Assembly (NCBI GenBank): GCA_964567045.1 | Contig: CAZMLE010000044.1 | Coordinates: 1 to 34,542 of the forward strand | DNA from: JAFNGF01 sp964567045 | Lineage (GTDB): Bacteria; Planctomycetota; Phycisphaerae; Sedimentisphaerales; Anaerobacaceae | Reading direction: 5' to 3' | DNA length: 34,542 nt | Part shown: positions 21,502 through 28,971 of the stretch, in pieces | Position numbering within the stretch: position 1 is the first letter of the stretch | How the letters are laid out: each line of letters opens with the position of its first letter | Made by a program: the position numbers and the translations under genes | The notes under the pieces: model-generated | What the model saw: the letters and a program-made list of their open reading frames with translations, nothing else | Told to the model about the DNA's origin: nothing | Database searches by the model: none

Positions 21502-23349
21502 CTATTTCTCCACAGTTATGGACATAGCCTCTCTATCAATAATGACTGTGTCGGTGTCTATACTTTTCTCGAGCCAACGTGGATACGGCTGAGCATTAAG
21601 CGCCCTGGTGGCATCCTGCAAGACCAGCGCCTTTGTCGCCGGCAAATCGGGAAGCTCTGCTCCTTGTAGCGCCACGCCCGCAGGCGGTAAAAGCAAGAGG
21701 CAATACAATTTGTCACGCTCAATTCCCAAAACGTCGTTCAGCGCCTCGACCAAGCTGGACATATCCTGGGCAACAAACCTATACGGGACAGCTTTGCGAA
21801 GGAACTGCTCATAGCCGTATGAGCCGCACACCATCAACTCATATCTGCCGGGCTTGACCTGCTCAGGAATCTTTAAGATGAACTCGTATTTTTTCTTTTC
21901 TGCCAGAAAGGATTCCACAACCACCGTGACCCGGACTTGCTGCCCGGCCTTAACTTTGGAATCGGACAATTCCACCGACCATATATGAGAGATGCTATTG
22001 TTAGGCTCTACGCGAACATCAAAATCGATCGCTTTTATATCGAATTTCTTATACGGGTTATCCATCAACATCGCCACCGAACCGATGCTATCGGTTATAA
22101 TCTCAGCCAGGCCCCGGCTGGCAGAGACATTCTTGAAGCTGACGGACTGGGCGTCATCTATGCCGATAGCCACCTTATATTCAATCGTGTGCTCCGGCGG
22201 AAGGTCGCCGAGGCAAAGAACCGCACCGCCTACAGCCGATCGAAGTGCAATCGGCGTAAGCATCTGATTGTGGGCCACTTGACAGTTGTACACCCGTACT
22301 TTGGTATCATTGTAACGCTCTACCCTTATCGTCAGCGGTATCATCCGGGCTTTTGCGCCGATTCGGCCGAAGATCGCCTTTGACTCATCGGTCGTCAACG
22401 CTCCGACTACCTTCAGCACACTGCCGAGCTTAAAAGAAAGAGCCAGGCTGGATACCACAGCGTGAACCTGGGCTGTAGCCATCGGCAGGTCCACAGGACC
22501 GTAGCCAAGAAAGCTGTGCCCAAAGCCGTAAACCTTGTCATCCACCACTTCGGTCGCTGTGCCCAGCACCTCCATTTCTATGTCACCGGTTATCAACGGC
22601 ACAGCCAGAGGCGCTCCAGGCACTAATTGCACATCCTTATCGGCTGCTTCTTGCGTCGCAGCCCCACCGACAGCAGGAACAACCATAAGTCCAAAAGGCT
22701 CGACCGAGGCACCCAACTGCTTACAAGCTGAACCCGGCAGACCAGAGGTAATCAACGGGCATGGCAGCGTGGTCAGGCCGGCCATACTCCTGCTTGCTGA
22801 AGAGCGGCCGGCGGTAATCTGTTGGGTAATCTCAGCCAGGTCGATCGGCTTGGAAAAATCAAACGCAAATCCTTGCCCGGTCGCGCGCTGCTGGGAACCC
22901 CGATCCAGTCGGGGGTTGCCCTGACCTACCTTGAGCATCTCCTCAATCGGCGTCACGCCGAACAGTGGGTCCTTACTGAAAGCCCCGCCAGGAACGTAAG
23001 CTATCGCGCCGGCCAACCGTCCCTCGATATAGACCGGCGAACCGCTGCATCCCGCTATCGGGCCGCTGTGGATAAAACGTTCATCCGTGCACTTGACCAA
23101 AATCCAGTCCATGCCCGGCTCTACCTTACGCACCACGCTTAGAACATCCAGGTTGAATTTTTCGATCTCGGTACCCTTTAAGCACGTAAGACAATACGCC
23201 GCCATCCCGGGCCGAACCTCATCAATGCCGATATATTTAGCCGGGTCCCACTTAGGCTGTCCTGCCGGACAATTGAAAATTGACAATTGAAAATTGACAA
23301 TTGTCAATAAAAACAGGAAAGTCCTGCTTTTTGCCTTTATATTGAACAT
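21502..23349 (-). CDS. SpoIVB-type (S55) serine peptidase domain protein, exported
   Basis: A 615-aa envelope protein. The serine segment GPIAGCSGSPVYIEGRLAGAIAY (Ser102/Ser104) followed by FSKDPLFGVTPIEEML is characteristic of S55 peptidases. The candidate catalytic His278 is in VYGFGHSFLGYGPVDLPM. Here Ser precedes His, the reverse of B. subtilis SpoIVB. The C-terminal part (about 430-615) looks like a beta-sandwich plus tail. Part of the signal peptide (VNFQLSIFN) is encoded by a tandem AATTG repeat, and NPRLDRGS (about 145-152) by an in-frame palindrome. AGGG lies 6 nt before the ATG. First gene of the S55-propeller-fumarase operon. Confidence 0.85.
   Translation of the reverse strand: MFNIKAKSRTFLFLLTIVNFQLSIFNCPAGQPKWDPAKYIGIDEVRPGMAAYCLTCLKGTEIEKFNLDVLSVVRKVEPGMDWILVKCTDERFIHSGPIAGCSGSPVYIEGRLAGAIAYVPGGAFSKDPLFGVTPIEEMLKVGQGNPRLDRGSQQRATGQGFAFDFSKPIDLAEITQQITAGRSSASRSMAGLTTLPCPLITSGLPGSACKQLGASVEPFGLMVVPAVGGAATQEAADKDVQLVPGAPLAVPLITGDIEMEVLGTATEVVDDKVYGFGHSFLGYGPVDLPMATAQVHAVVSSLALSFKLGSVLKVVGALTTDESKAIFGRIGAKARMIPLTIRVERYNDTKVRVYNCQVAHNQMLTPIALRSAVGGAVLCLGDLPPEHTIEYKVAIGIDDAQSVSFKNVSASRGLAEIITDSIGSVAMLMDNPYKKFDIKAIDFDVRVEPNNSISHIWSVELSDSKVKAGQQVRVTVVVESFLAEKKKYEFILKIPEQVKPGRYELMVCGSYGYEQFLRKAVPYRFVAQDMSSLVEALNDVLGIERDKLYCLLLLPPAGVALQGAELPDLPATKALVLQDATRALNAQPYPRWLEKSIDTDTVIIDREAMSITVEK
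22896..22917. repeat. In-frame palindrome inside the S55 gene
   Basis: AACCCCGA (22896-22903) pairs with TCGGGGGTT (22909-22917), with one bulged G and a 5-nt loop. It encodes NPRLDRGS in a linker between the serine-containing half and the rest. Confidence 0.6.
23271..23305. repeat. 14-bp AATTG tandem repeat in signal-peptide coding region
   Basis: ACAATTGAAAATTG is repeated about 2.4 times in the first codons of the S55 gene. It ends in ACAATTGTCA and gives the peptide VNFQLSIFN. Confidence 0.75.
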
Positions 23350-23379
23350 TTATGCCCTTTCAATCGACTGCGAACCGAA

Positions 23380-23408
23380 ATTGTAATCATCGGACAGCTC
23401 TGTTGCAA
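23380..23408 (-). promoter_or_regulatory. Promoter of the S55 operon
   Basis: Minus strand: -35 TTGCAA (plus 23403-23408), 17-bp spacer, -10 TACAAT (plus 23380-23385). The -35 hexamer is its own reverse complement and is shared with the promoter pointing the other way. Confidence 0.6.
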
Positions 23409-23431
23409 GATAAAAGAATCGCTGCTATACT
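23403..23431 (+). promoter_or_regulatory. Promoter of the TPR-protein operon
   Basis: -35 TTGCAA (23403-23408), 17-bp spacer, -10 TATACT (23426-23431). The predicted start near 23438 leaves a leader of about 57 nt before ATG 23495. Confidence 0.6.
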
Positions 23432-23494
23432 GGTAACTGGTTAGTGGTAACTATTTGCGATTTGCCAATTACCCTCATAGAAACGGAGACAAAA

Positions 23495-24355
23495 ATGAAA
23501 GCCGACCATCGGCACGAGCTGAAGACCAACGAATTGGCTGAGTGGATAGCAAACCTGCCAGAGTGGGCCAAGGAAAACCGGACTACGATTATCGGCGTAA
23601 CCGCAGTAATTGTCGCAGCCGCCGGCATATACTTCTGGCGATTCTATCGAAAAGACGTGGTGTCGGTAGAAAGACAGCTTAGGCTTACAGGGATTTCCAA
23701 TCAATTAGCGATTGGCAAAATGCAGGTTCTTCAGGCCCAGTCAGAGGGAAGGGACCTCTCATTCATACTGCTTCAGCCTGCTGAGAATCTCAAAGCCTTT
23801 GCCCAGGAAACCAGAGACAATCAGATGGCCGCCTTCGCACTTATAAAGCGAGCGGAAGCTCTGCGGTCGGAACTGCACTACCGGCGGGGGCCGGCGAGCG
23901 AACAGGATTTAGTAGTTCAGATAAACCAGGCAAAGGCCAGCTACGCCGAGGCCTTGGAAAGAGCCGCGTCCAATCCGCAACTTGCGGCTTCGGCTAAATT
24001 CGGTCTGGGGCTTTGCGAAGAAGAGCTCGGCAACTTCGACCAGGCCCGTCAAATATATCAGGATATCGCTTCAAATCCCGATTTCGAGGGCACGGTAACC
24101 AAGGCATCGGCAAAGTATCGCCTTGATACGATGGCCGATTACCAAACAAAGGTGGTCTTTAAGCCGGCGCCTGAGCCGCAAGCCGCTACCATTTTCAAAT
24201 TACCTGCTGAAGGACCCCGCGAAACGGGAACCCGAATGAGGCCTGCTGAGGCGAATCTGCCTGCTGACACGAATCTGCCCATCGGTATCCCACCCGTATC
24301 CGAAGGGCCGAATACAGTTCCTTTAGTGCCGGACAAACCTACGGTAAAACCCTAA
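23495..24355 (+). CDS. Membrane-anchored TPR protein (YfgM-like)
   Basis: A 286-aa protein with a cytoplasmic N-terminus of about 30 residues, one membrane helix (about 31-50, TTIIGVTAVIVAAAGIYFW) and a periplasmic helical-repeat domain. A TPR-like unit is visible (ASAKFGLGLCEEELGNFDQARQIYQDIASNP in two parts). The last 60 residues are Pro-rich and probably disordered. Its plan resembles YfgM/tetratricopeptide chaperone partners of the Sec translocon. The start is ATG 23495 with GGAG 7 nt upstream; an in-frame ATG at 23444 lacks a ribosome site. The pseudouridine synthase gene follows by 5 bp. Confidence 0.75.
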   Translation: MKADHRHELKTNELAEWIANLPEWAKENRTTIIGVTAVIVAAAGIYFWRFYRKDVVSVERQLRLTGISNQLAIGKMQVLQAQSEGRDLSFILLQPAENLKAFAQETRDNQMAAFALIKRAEALRSELHYRRGPASEQDLVVQINQAKASYAEALERAASNPQLAASAKFGLGLCEEELGNFDQARQIYQDIASNPDFEGTVTKASAKYRLDTMADYQTKVVFKPAPEPQAATIFKLPAEGPRETGTRMRPAEANLPADTNLPIGIPPVSEGPNTVPLVPDKPTVKP

Positions 24356-24360
24356 GCACG

Positions 24361-25398
24361 ATGTGCCAATCGCCAGATACCACAGGCCGGTCCTTGACGC
24401 TTTGCGTCGGGCACACAATCAAAGACCGTAGGATTGACAAATACCTGCACGGACGGTTCAGAAACCTCAGCCGACAGTCTATCCAAGATGCCATCAAGAC
24501 GGGCAACACCAAGGTTAACGGCAAAATCGTCAAGCCCAGCTTCAAGCTTACTACCGGCGATAGGATCGACCTGGTAATACCTGAGCCGCCCAGCAAAGAG
24601 ATTCCGCCCGAAGACATTCCTTTGGACATTATTTACGAGGATTCGGACCTGATAGTCATCAACAAGCAGGCCGATCTAATTGTGCATCCGGCGCGTGGTA
24701 ACACGCGCGGCACACTGGTAAATGCCCTGGCATATTACGTGTCTTGTCTCTCGTCGCCCGTCGCTCGGGACACGTGTCACGGGACACGGATCACGGGCCT
24801 ATCGAGCGGGCTTGGCAAATTTCGACCGGGCATCGTCCATCGGCTGGATAAAGATACTACCGGCGTTATGGTAGTGACCAAGAACGATATCGCCCAGTGG
24901 AAGGTTGCCAAACAATTCGAACGCCGACAGGTCAAAAAGACCTATCTGGCTATTGTTCACGGCACGCCGGATCTATCCGCCGACCGCGTAAGCGCTCCGC
25001 TGGGCGTGCACCCGAGAATCAGAGAGAAATACGCGATCAGGCCGGAAATCGGCAAAGAGGCGATTACATTCTACGAGGTTGTGGAAGAATTTCGCGGTTT
25101 CTCTCTGCTTAAGCTGACGCCGAGGACCGGCCGAACACATCAGATACGTGTGCACCTGTCATACATAAAGCATCCTATCGTGGCTGATGATATGTACGGC
25201 GGAAAATTCGTCTACGAGTGGCAGTTAGCCGATGCCGAGCCAGCTCCGCAGGCCCCTATCATAAAGCGCTGTGCCCTTCACGCCCACACGCTGGAATTCA
25301 AACACCCAACGACCGCGGAAATAATGCACTTCGAAGCCCCTCTGCCCGCCGATATGCAAAACCTCCTCGATATGCTCAGAAAATACCGAAAAATTTGA
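24361..25398 (+). CDS. RluA/RluD-family 23S rRNA pseudouridine synthase with insertion
   Basis: Isomerises uridine to pseudouridine in RNA. An N-terminal S4 RNA-binding domain (about 28-75: RIDKYLHGRFRNLSRQSIQDAI, then VNGKIVKPSFKL) precedes the catalytic domain. That domain has the nucleophile Asp in HRLDKDTTGVMVV and the C-terminal RTGRTHQIRVHLSYIKHP. The total is 345 aa. Between LVNALAYY and RPGIVHRLDKD, where relatives have a short linker, about 20 extra residues (SCLSSPVARDTCHGTRITG) are encoded by a palindromic repeat at 24739-24798. No clear ribosome site precedes the ATG. RluD is the likely type, but RluC cannot be excluded. Confidence 0.92.
   Translation: MCQSPDTTGRSLTLCVGHTIKDRRIDKYLHGRFRNLSRQSIQDAIKTGNTKVNGKIVKPSFKLTTGDRIDLVIPEPPSKEIPPEDIPLDIIYEDSDLIVINKQADLIVHPARGNTRGTLVNALAYYVSCLSSPVARDTCHGTRITGLSSGLGKFRPGIVHRLDKDTTGVMVVTKNDIAQWKVAKQFERRQVKKTYLAIVHGTPDLSADRVSAPLGVHPRIREKYAIRPEIGKEAITFYEVVEEFRGFSLLKLTPRTGRTHQIRVHLSYIKHPIVADDMYGGKFVYEWQLADAEPAPQAPIIKRCALHAHTLEFKHPTTAEIMHFEAPLPADMQNLLDMLRKYRKI
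24739..24798. repeat. In-frame palindromic repeat inside the pseudouridine synthase gene
   Basis: It contains CTCGTCGCCCGTCGCTCG (24750-24767, inverse of the miaA repeat at 17 of 18), a perfect GACACGTGTC palindrome (24769-24778) and a GTGTC-ACGG-GACAC hairpin (24774-24787). It keeps the reading frame. Confidence 0.75.
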
Positions 25399-25495
25399 CA
25401 GCAAACCAGACATCTGACGGCGGCGGTTTAGAATGGAATGTTCTGGTATCCGGCATACAGTAAAAGCAGTTAATAGTTGCAAAATGGGCTCTGTC

Positions 25496-25990
25496 TCATT
25501 TGTGCTGGCGACGTACAAATATAAATACCAAGCATAGCATCCCTAATAACATAAAGGCGATGTTTCTTTTAGTGAGATTCAACTCTCGTTCAACCGTCTG
25601 TCCCGGAGTTATCCTACGTATGCTTTGAGCATGTATGTCCACGTCTCCACCGTGCTGGACGCAAACACGGTGAAAAACTCCGGTAACCTCCAACCGATCC
25701 CCCTTAGCCCGGTAACTACCGGTAAATTGAATTTCGCTGGCTGCCTCTTTATCCAGCCAGATGCCAATGGCGTTCTCGCCGTCATTTAGATTTACCCAGA
25801 CAAAATCTCCGCGCACCATTACATCGCCAATGACCTCGCCCGTATAGACAACACTTTTTCCGTCGTATTCCTTAGCCTTGTTAATCAATTCTGTACTTGA
25901 AAGAGGCGGTGCATAGCAGACCGCACAAAAGAGAAGCAGGGCCACCCCCGGCACAGGGCCGGGGGCTAAACAGGTGATGGGCCTTTTCAT
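25496..25990 (-). CDS. Exported OB-fold protein, last gene of the Trk operon
   Basis: A 164-aa protein with an N-terminal hydrophobic signal or anchor (VALLLFCAVCYA), an OB-fold-like beta domain (about 40-130: VVYTGEVIGDVMVRGDFVWVNLNDGENAIGIWL, in two parts, then GDRLEVTGVFHRVC) and a C-terminal membrane helix (FMLLGMLCLVFIFV) with a basic tail. The start codon overlaps the trkH stop by one base, so it is coupled to the transporter. Residues 6-15 (TCLAPGPVPG) are encoded by a perfect palindrome. Its role in potassium uptake is unknown; it could stabilise or gate the complex from outside. Confidence 0.75.
   Translation of the reverse strand: MKRPITCLAPGPVPGVALLLFCAVCYAPPLSSTELINKAKEYDGKSVVYTGEVIGDVMVRGDFVWVNLNDGENAIGIWLDKEAASEIQFTGSYRAKGDRLEVTGVFHRVCVQHGGDVDIHAQSIRRITPGQTVERELNLTKRNIAFMLLGMLCLVFIFVRRQHK
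25945..25970 (-). repeat. Twin-palindrome-type repeat inside a signal-peptide region
   Basis: A perfect 8-bp stem CCCCCGGC (25945-25952) / GCCGGGGG (25958-25965), loop ACAGG, is next to CTAAA. Read on the minus strand it is TTTAG-CCCCCGGC-loop-GCCGGGGG, the same plan as the intergenic copy at 5796-5820. Confidence 0.65.
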
Positions 25991-27492
25991 TATCTTCCTT
26001 TAATTGCTGCGATGAAAAAACCGATTAGGGTAAATACCGACATAAACTCCAATCTGCCGGACCACATCTGTACAATGTAGGTAATCTTTAACCCCGCCGG
26101 CATACCTGGCGTCGTAATTCCGCACGATAATCCCACATTCGCCGCTGCTGAAGTGGATTCAAACAACGACTCTAAAAAGGGGTATCCGTAGAGCATCCCC
26201 ACCAATGCGCCTATGCCATATAACACTAAATAGACTAACGTAATTAATAGCGCCGATCTTACCTGCCTATCTTCCAGAAATATTTCTTTAAGATGGTGCA
26301 GTCTCTGCTCTACGATAGCCCTCTCCGGCAGAATAATTCTCCTTAAGTCTTGTTTGAGCGCTTTTGCGATGATGCCCAGACGCAACATCTTGATCCCGCC
26401 CGCGGTGGAGCAGGCCCCCCCTCCAAAGGCCATAGCGCAGATTATTCCCACAAGCGCCAGATTCCCCCATTCATTGATAAATTGCCTGGCATAAATAGTC
26501 ATATACCCTGTGGTGGTGTGGCCGGAAATCAACTGATAAAATCCTTTACGAAACATAGCAACTGCACAAGGGTAACTGCCGACCTGACTTAATCCAATGA
26601 GCGTAATCAGTAAGGTAAACAGTACGGTAATACACAGCGTGCGAGTCTCAATATTCTTCCAGATTTCTCGCCGGTTCCCCGTCCAAAGATGATAATGTAA
26701 GTTAAAATTCATCGCTCCCAAGAGCATAATGACAATGGTGATAACTTCAAAAAGTAGGCTATGATAATAGAGTATGTTCTGTGACTGGGGAGCAAAACCA
26801 GCGGTATCAAAGGCTGCCATGAAGATGCATGCGCCGTGGAAGAATGCGTTGGCGGTTTTCATTCCGTTTGCGATGCCGACTATTCCCAGCACCAGCGTGC
26901 TCAAGATTAGATAAACGACGCTCACTAACCAGATGAACCGAGAGGTGCGAATTACGTTGGGTAGCAATCTTTCATCGCGGGCCTCACCCACGTACATCTT
27001 AAACGCTCCGGATACTCCCTTCATAAACAAAGAAAGCGCCACAATGACTATCCCCTGGCCACCAATGAAGGGAGCGAAATGCCGCCACAGATTATGTGCG
27101 TAAGAGAGGTGGTCAAGGTCCTGCACAAGCGTCAGACCTGTTGTTGTTAACCCTGACATTACTTCAAAACACGCATCCAAATAAGATTTCCAGTGTCCGC
27201 TCAGGTATAATGGTATCGCCCCCAGCAGCATCGCCGCCAGCCAAGAAAAAGAAACCACGACCATACCTTGCATCCAGTTCAGGTCTTTTTCTGTAAAGCA
27301 TAATCTGCTCAAAATGAAGCCGATAATCAAGGCAATCTCTGTGCCGATCAAAAAATCCAAGGCGGGATTTATCTCTGCAAATAGAAGGGCAATAACGACA
27401 GGCACCAGCATCGTCAGGCCTACGCCTATAATAATTTTACCTGAGTAATATCCTATATTCTTGATGTCTTGCGGTTGGGGCCTGAGAATCAT
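25990..27492 (-). CDS. trkH: TrkH-family potassium uptake membrane protein
   Basis: The ion-translocating subunit of a Trk/Ktr potassium system, 500 aa with about ten membrane helices in four pore-loop repeats. Selectivity-filter segments are visible: MSGLTTTGLTL, AFDTAGFAPQS, ISGHTTTGYMT and AANVGLSCGI. The start is ATG 27492, which overlaps the stop of the small upstream ORF as ATGA. A TTG at 27519 would be a longer but unlikely start. Two separate TrkA proteins encoded upstream should form its cytosolic nucleotide-sensing ring. The OB-fold gene overlaps its stop. Confidence 0.93.
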   Translation of the reverse strand: MILRPQPQDIKNIGYYSGKIIIGVGLTMLVPVVIALLFAEINPALDFLIGTEIALIIGFILSRLCFTEKDLNWMQGMVVVSFSWLAAMLLGAIPLYLSGHWKSYLDACFEVMSGLTTTGLTLVQDLDHLSYAHNLWRHFAPFIGGQGIVIVALSLFMKGVSGAFKMYVGEARDERLLPNVIRTSRFIWLVSVVYLILSTLVLGIVGIANGMKTANAFFHGACIFMAAFDTAGFAPQSQNILYYHSLLFEVITIVIMLLGAMNFNLHYHLWTGNRREIWKNIETRTLCITVLFTLLITLIGLSQVGSYPCAVAMFRKGFYQLISGHTTTGYMTIYARQFINEWGNLALVGIICAMAFGGGACSTAGGIKMLRLGIIAKALKQDLRRIILPERAIVEQRLHHLKEIFLEDRQVRSALLITLVYLVLYGIGALVGMLYGYPFLESLFESTSAAANVGLSCGITTPGMPAGLKITYIVQMWSGRLEFMSVFTLIGFFIAAIKGR

Positions 27493-27608
27493 AGTTTTAA
27501 GAAATATGCTGCCAGGCAAATCAAAAATGCCGTCAATATTATTACTATGGCATACAAAACTTCGGTGGCAATGCCAAAGACAGCATTATAGAAGGATTTC
27601 ATCTTCAT
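27489..27608 (-). CDS. 39-aa membrane protein coupled between trkA and trkH
   Basis: The ATG at 27608 overlaps the upstream trkA stop (ATGA), and its TGA overlaps the trkH ATG (ATGA), so it is coupled on both sides. The product is MKMKSFYNAVF, then a hydrophobic helix of about 22 residues (LYAIVIILTAFLICLAAYF), ending LKL. It is far below usual gene-calling length. By position and form it recalls KdpF, the 29-aa lipid-like subunit of the Kdp potassium pump, though I see no sequence reason to call it homologous. It probably stabilises or tunes the TrkH-TrkA complex. Confidence 0.7.
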   Translation of the reverse strand: MKMKSFYNAVFGIATEVLYAIVIILTAFLICLAAYFLKL

Positions 27609-28267
27609 AATTTGCCAGCTAATAAATTTGACAGTTGTGACTCATTGCCGACCATGGTAAGGGCAATTACATCATCCCCAGCTTTCAGGACGGTGTTTCC
27701 TTTGGGGATAATTACGTCTTCCCGTCTTAGTATGGAAAGTAATACAGAATTTTCTGGCCATTGGATGTCCTTCACCTGCCTATCTATCACAGGTGAATCC
27801 TTTGGTAAATCCATGCGCACAATCGCCACTTTGCCCTGTTTAAAACTCAAAAGAGAAACAAAATCCGAAAAGGAGACTTCTTCCTCAATAATCTTGGCAA
27901 TAATTTTGGTAGAATCCATGGGGACATCCACGCCCAGTTCGGAAAAGGTGTGCTCATTATACGGATTATTCACCCGACCCACTGTGCGTTGCACACTAAA
28001 GCGTTCCTTAGCCAATTGACAAATAATGATGTTGTCTTCGTCGTCTCCCGTAACTGCGGCTACCACATCCGCCCTGGCTGCGCCAGATTCTTCTAAAACC
28101 TGGGGGTCACAACCATCTCCTTTGATTACCACGACATCCAATTCCCTGGCTATCTCCTCGCAGACACTTTTATCTTTCTCAACGAGGCTGACGGCATGTT
28201 TACTCTGAAGGAGACGTTTGGCTAAAAAATAGCCCACTTTGCCTCCACCCACAACTACTATATACAT
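27605..28267 (-). CDS. trkA: TrkA-type potassium channel regulator, second copy
   Basis: A 220-aa cytosolic regulatory subunit. The N-terminal Rossmann (RCK) domain has VVVGGGKVGYFLAKRL and the acidic ribose-binding end VEKD, suggesting NAD(H) or ATP/ADP sensing. A C-terminal RCK_C (TrkA_C) domain follows from about residue 135. The ribosome site GAGG lies 6 nt before the ATG. It is 14 bp after the other trkA gene and overlaps the small membrane ORF downstream. Each gene encodes one N-C unit; classical E. coli TrkA has two units fused, so the pair here is the split equivalent. Confidence 0.92.
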   Translation of the reverse strand: MYIVVVGGGKVGYFLAKRLLQSKHAVSLVEKDKSVCEEIARELDVVVIKGDGCDPQVLEESGAARADVVAAVTGDDEDNIIICQLAKERFSVQRTVGRVNNPYNEHTFSELGVDVPMDSTKIIAKIIEEEVSFSDFVSLLSFKQGKVAIVRMDLPKDSPVIDRQVKDIQWPENSVLLSILRREDVIIPKGNTVLKAGDDVIALTMVGNESQLSNLLAGKL

Positions 28268-28281
28268 ATTCTACCTCGGCG

Positions 28282-28926
28282 CTATAAGCCAAATTTATCC
28301 TTTATCTTTTCCAAACTTGCCACCTTAACCACGGCCATCAATGTATCCTTGCCCTTTAAGACAGTTTTGGGCTCCGGGATCAACACGCCTTCCAATCTTC
28401 TTATTGCCACCACCAGGAATTCGCCAGGGACGTTTATCTGATGAACGGTTCTGCCCACTAAATCATTCTTCGCTTCTATCTCAATGACTCCCAGCTCCTT
28501 GGTTTCAATTAAATAGCTTGAAAAACGGCTTTCAATAATTTTATCTCTGAGCATAGCAGCAAAAAGTATAGTCCCGCTAATAATATCTAAACCCAAAGCA
28601 GCGTAGATATGCGCACGCTGTGGGTCGTAAACACGGGCAACAACCTTGGGCACATTAAATATCCTTTTTGCCACTTGTGCCGAAACCAGATTAGTATTGT
28701 CTCCATTGGTTACCGCACAGAAGGCGTCAGCTTCTTCGATACCCGCCTGCTTTAACAGATCTACATTAAAGCCGTTGCCTACCACAGTCAGGCCGTTAAA
28801 TGTGCCTCCCAGACGTTGGAAAGAGACTGGGTTCTTATCGATAATCACCACATCGTGACCTTCGCCGGCTAATAGCCTGGCTAACTCCGAACCAACCCTA
28901 CCACAGCCCACTATTATCACATACAT
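28282..28926 (-). CDS. trkA: TrkA-type potassium channel regulator, first copy
   Basis: A 214-aa protein with the same RCK_N and RCK_C plan: VIIVGCGRVGSELARLLAGEG, ribose-binding IIDKN, SAQVAKRIFNVPKVVARVYDPQRA, then a TrkA_C domain from about 130. It is only distantly similar to its neighbour, so the two may sense different nucleotides or form a hetero-ring. A strong ribosome site GGAGGGG lies 6 nt before the ATG. First gene of the five-gene potassium operon. A possible -10 TATGAT lies on the minus strand about 30 bp upstream, with a weak -35. Confidence 0.92.
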   Translation of the reverse strand: MYVIIVGCGRVGSELARLLAGEGHDVVIIDKNPVSFQRLGGTFNGLTVVGNGFNVDLLKQAGIEEADAFCAVTNGDNTNLVSAQVAKRIFNVPKVVARVYDPQRAHIYAALGLDIISGTILFAAMLRDKIIESRFSSYLIETKELGVIEIEAKNDLVGRTVHQINVPGEFLVVAIRRLEGVLIPEPKTVLKGKDTLMAVVKVASLEKIKDKFGL

Positions 28927-28971
28927 TCTGGCCCCTCCATAAATCTAAAGGTATCATAAACCTTTTAACCG

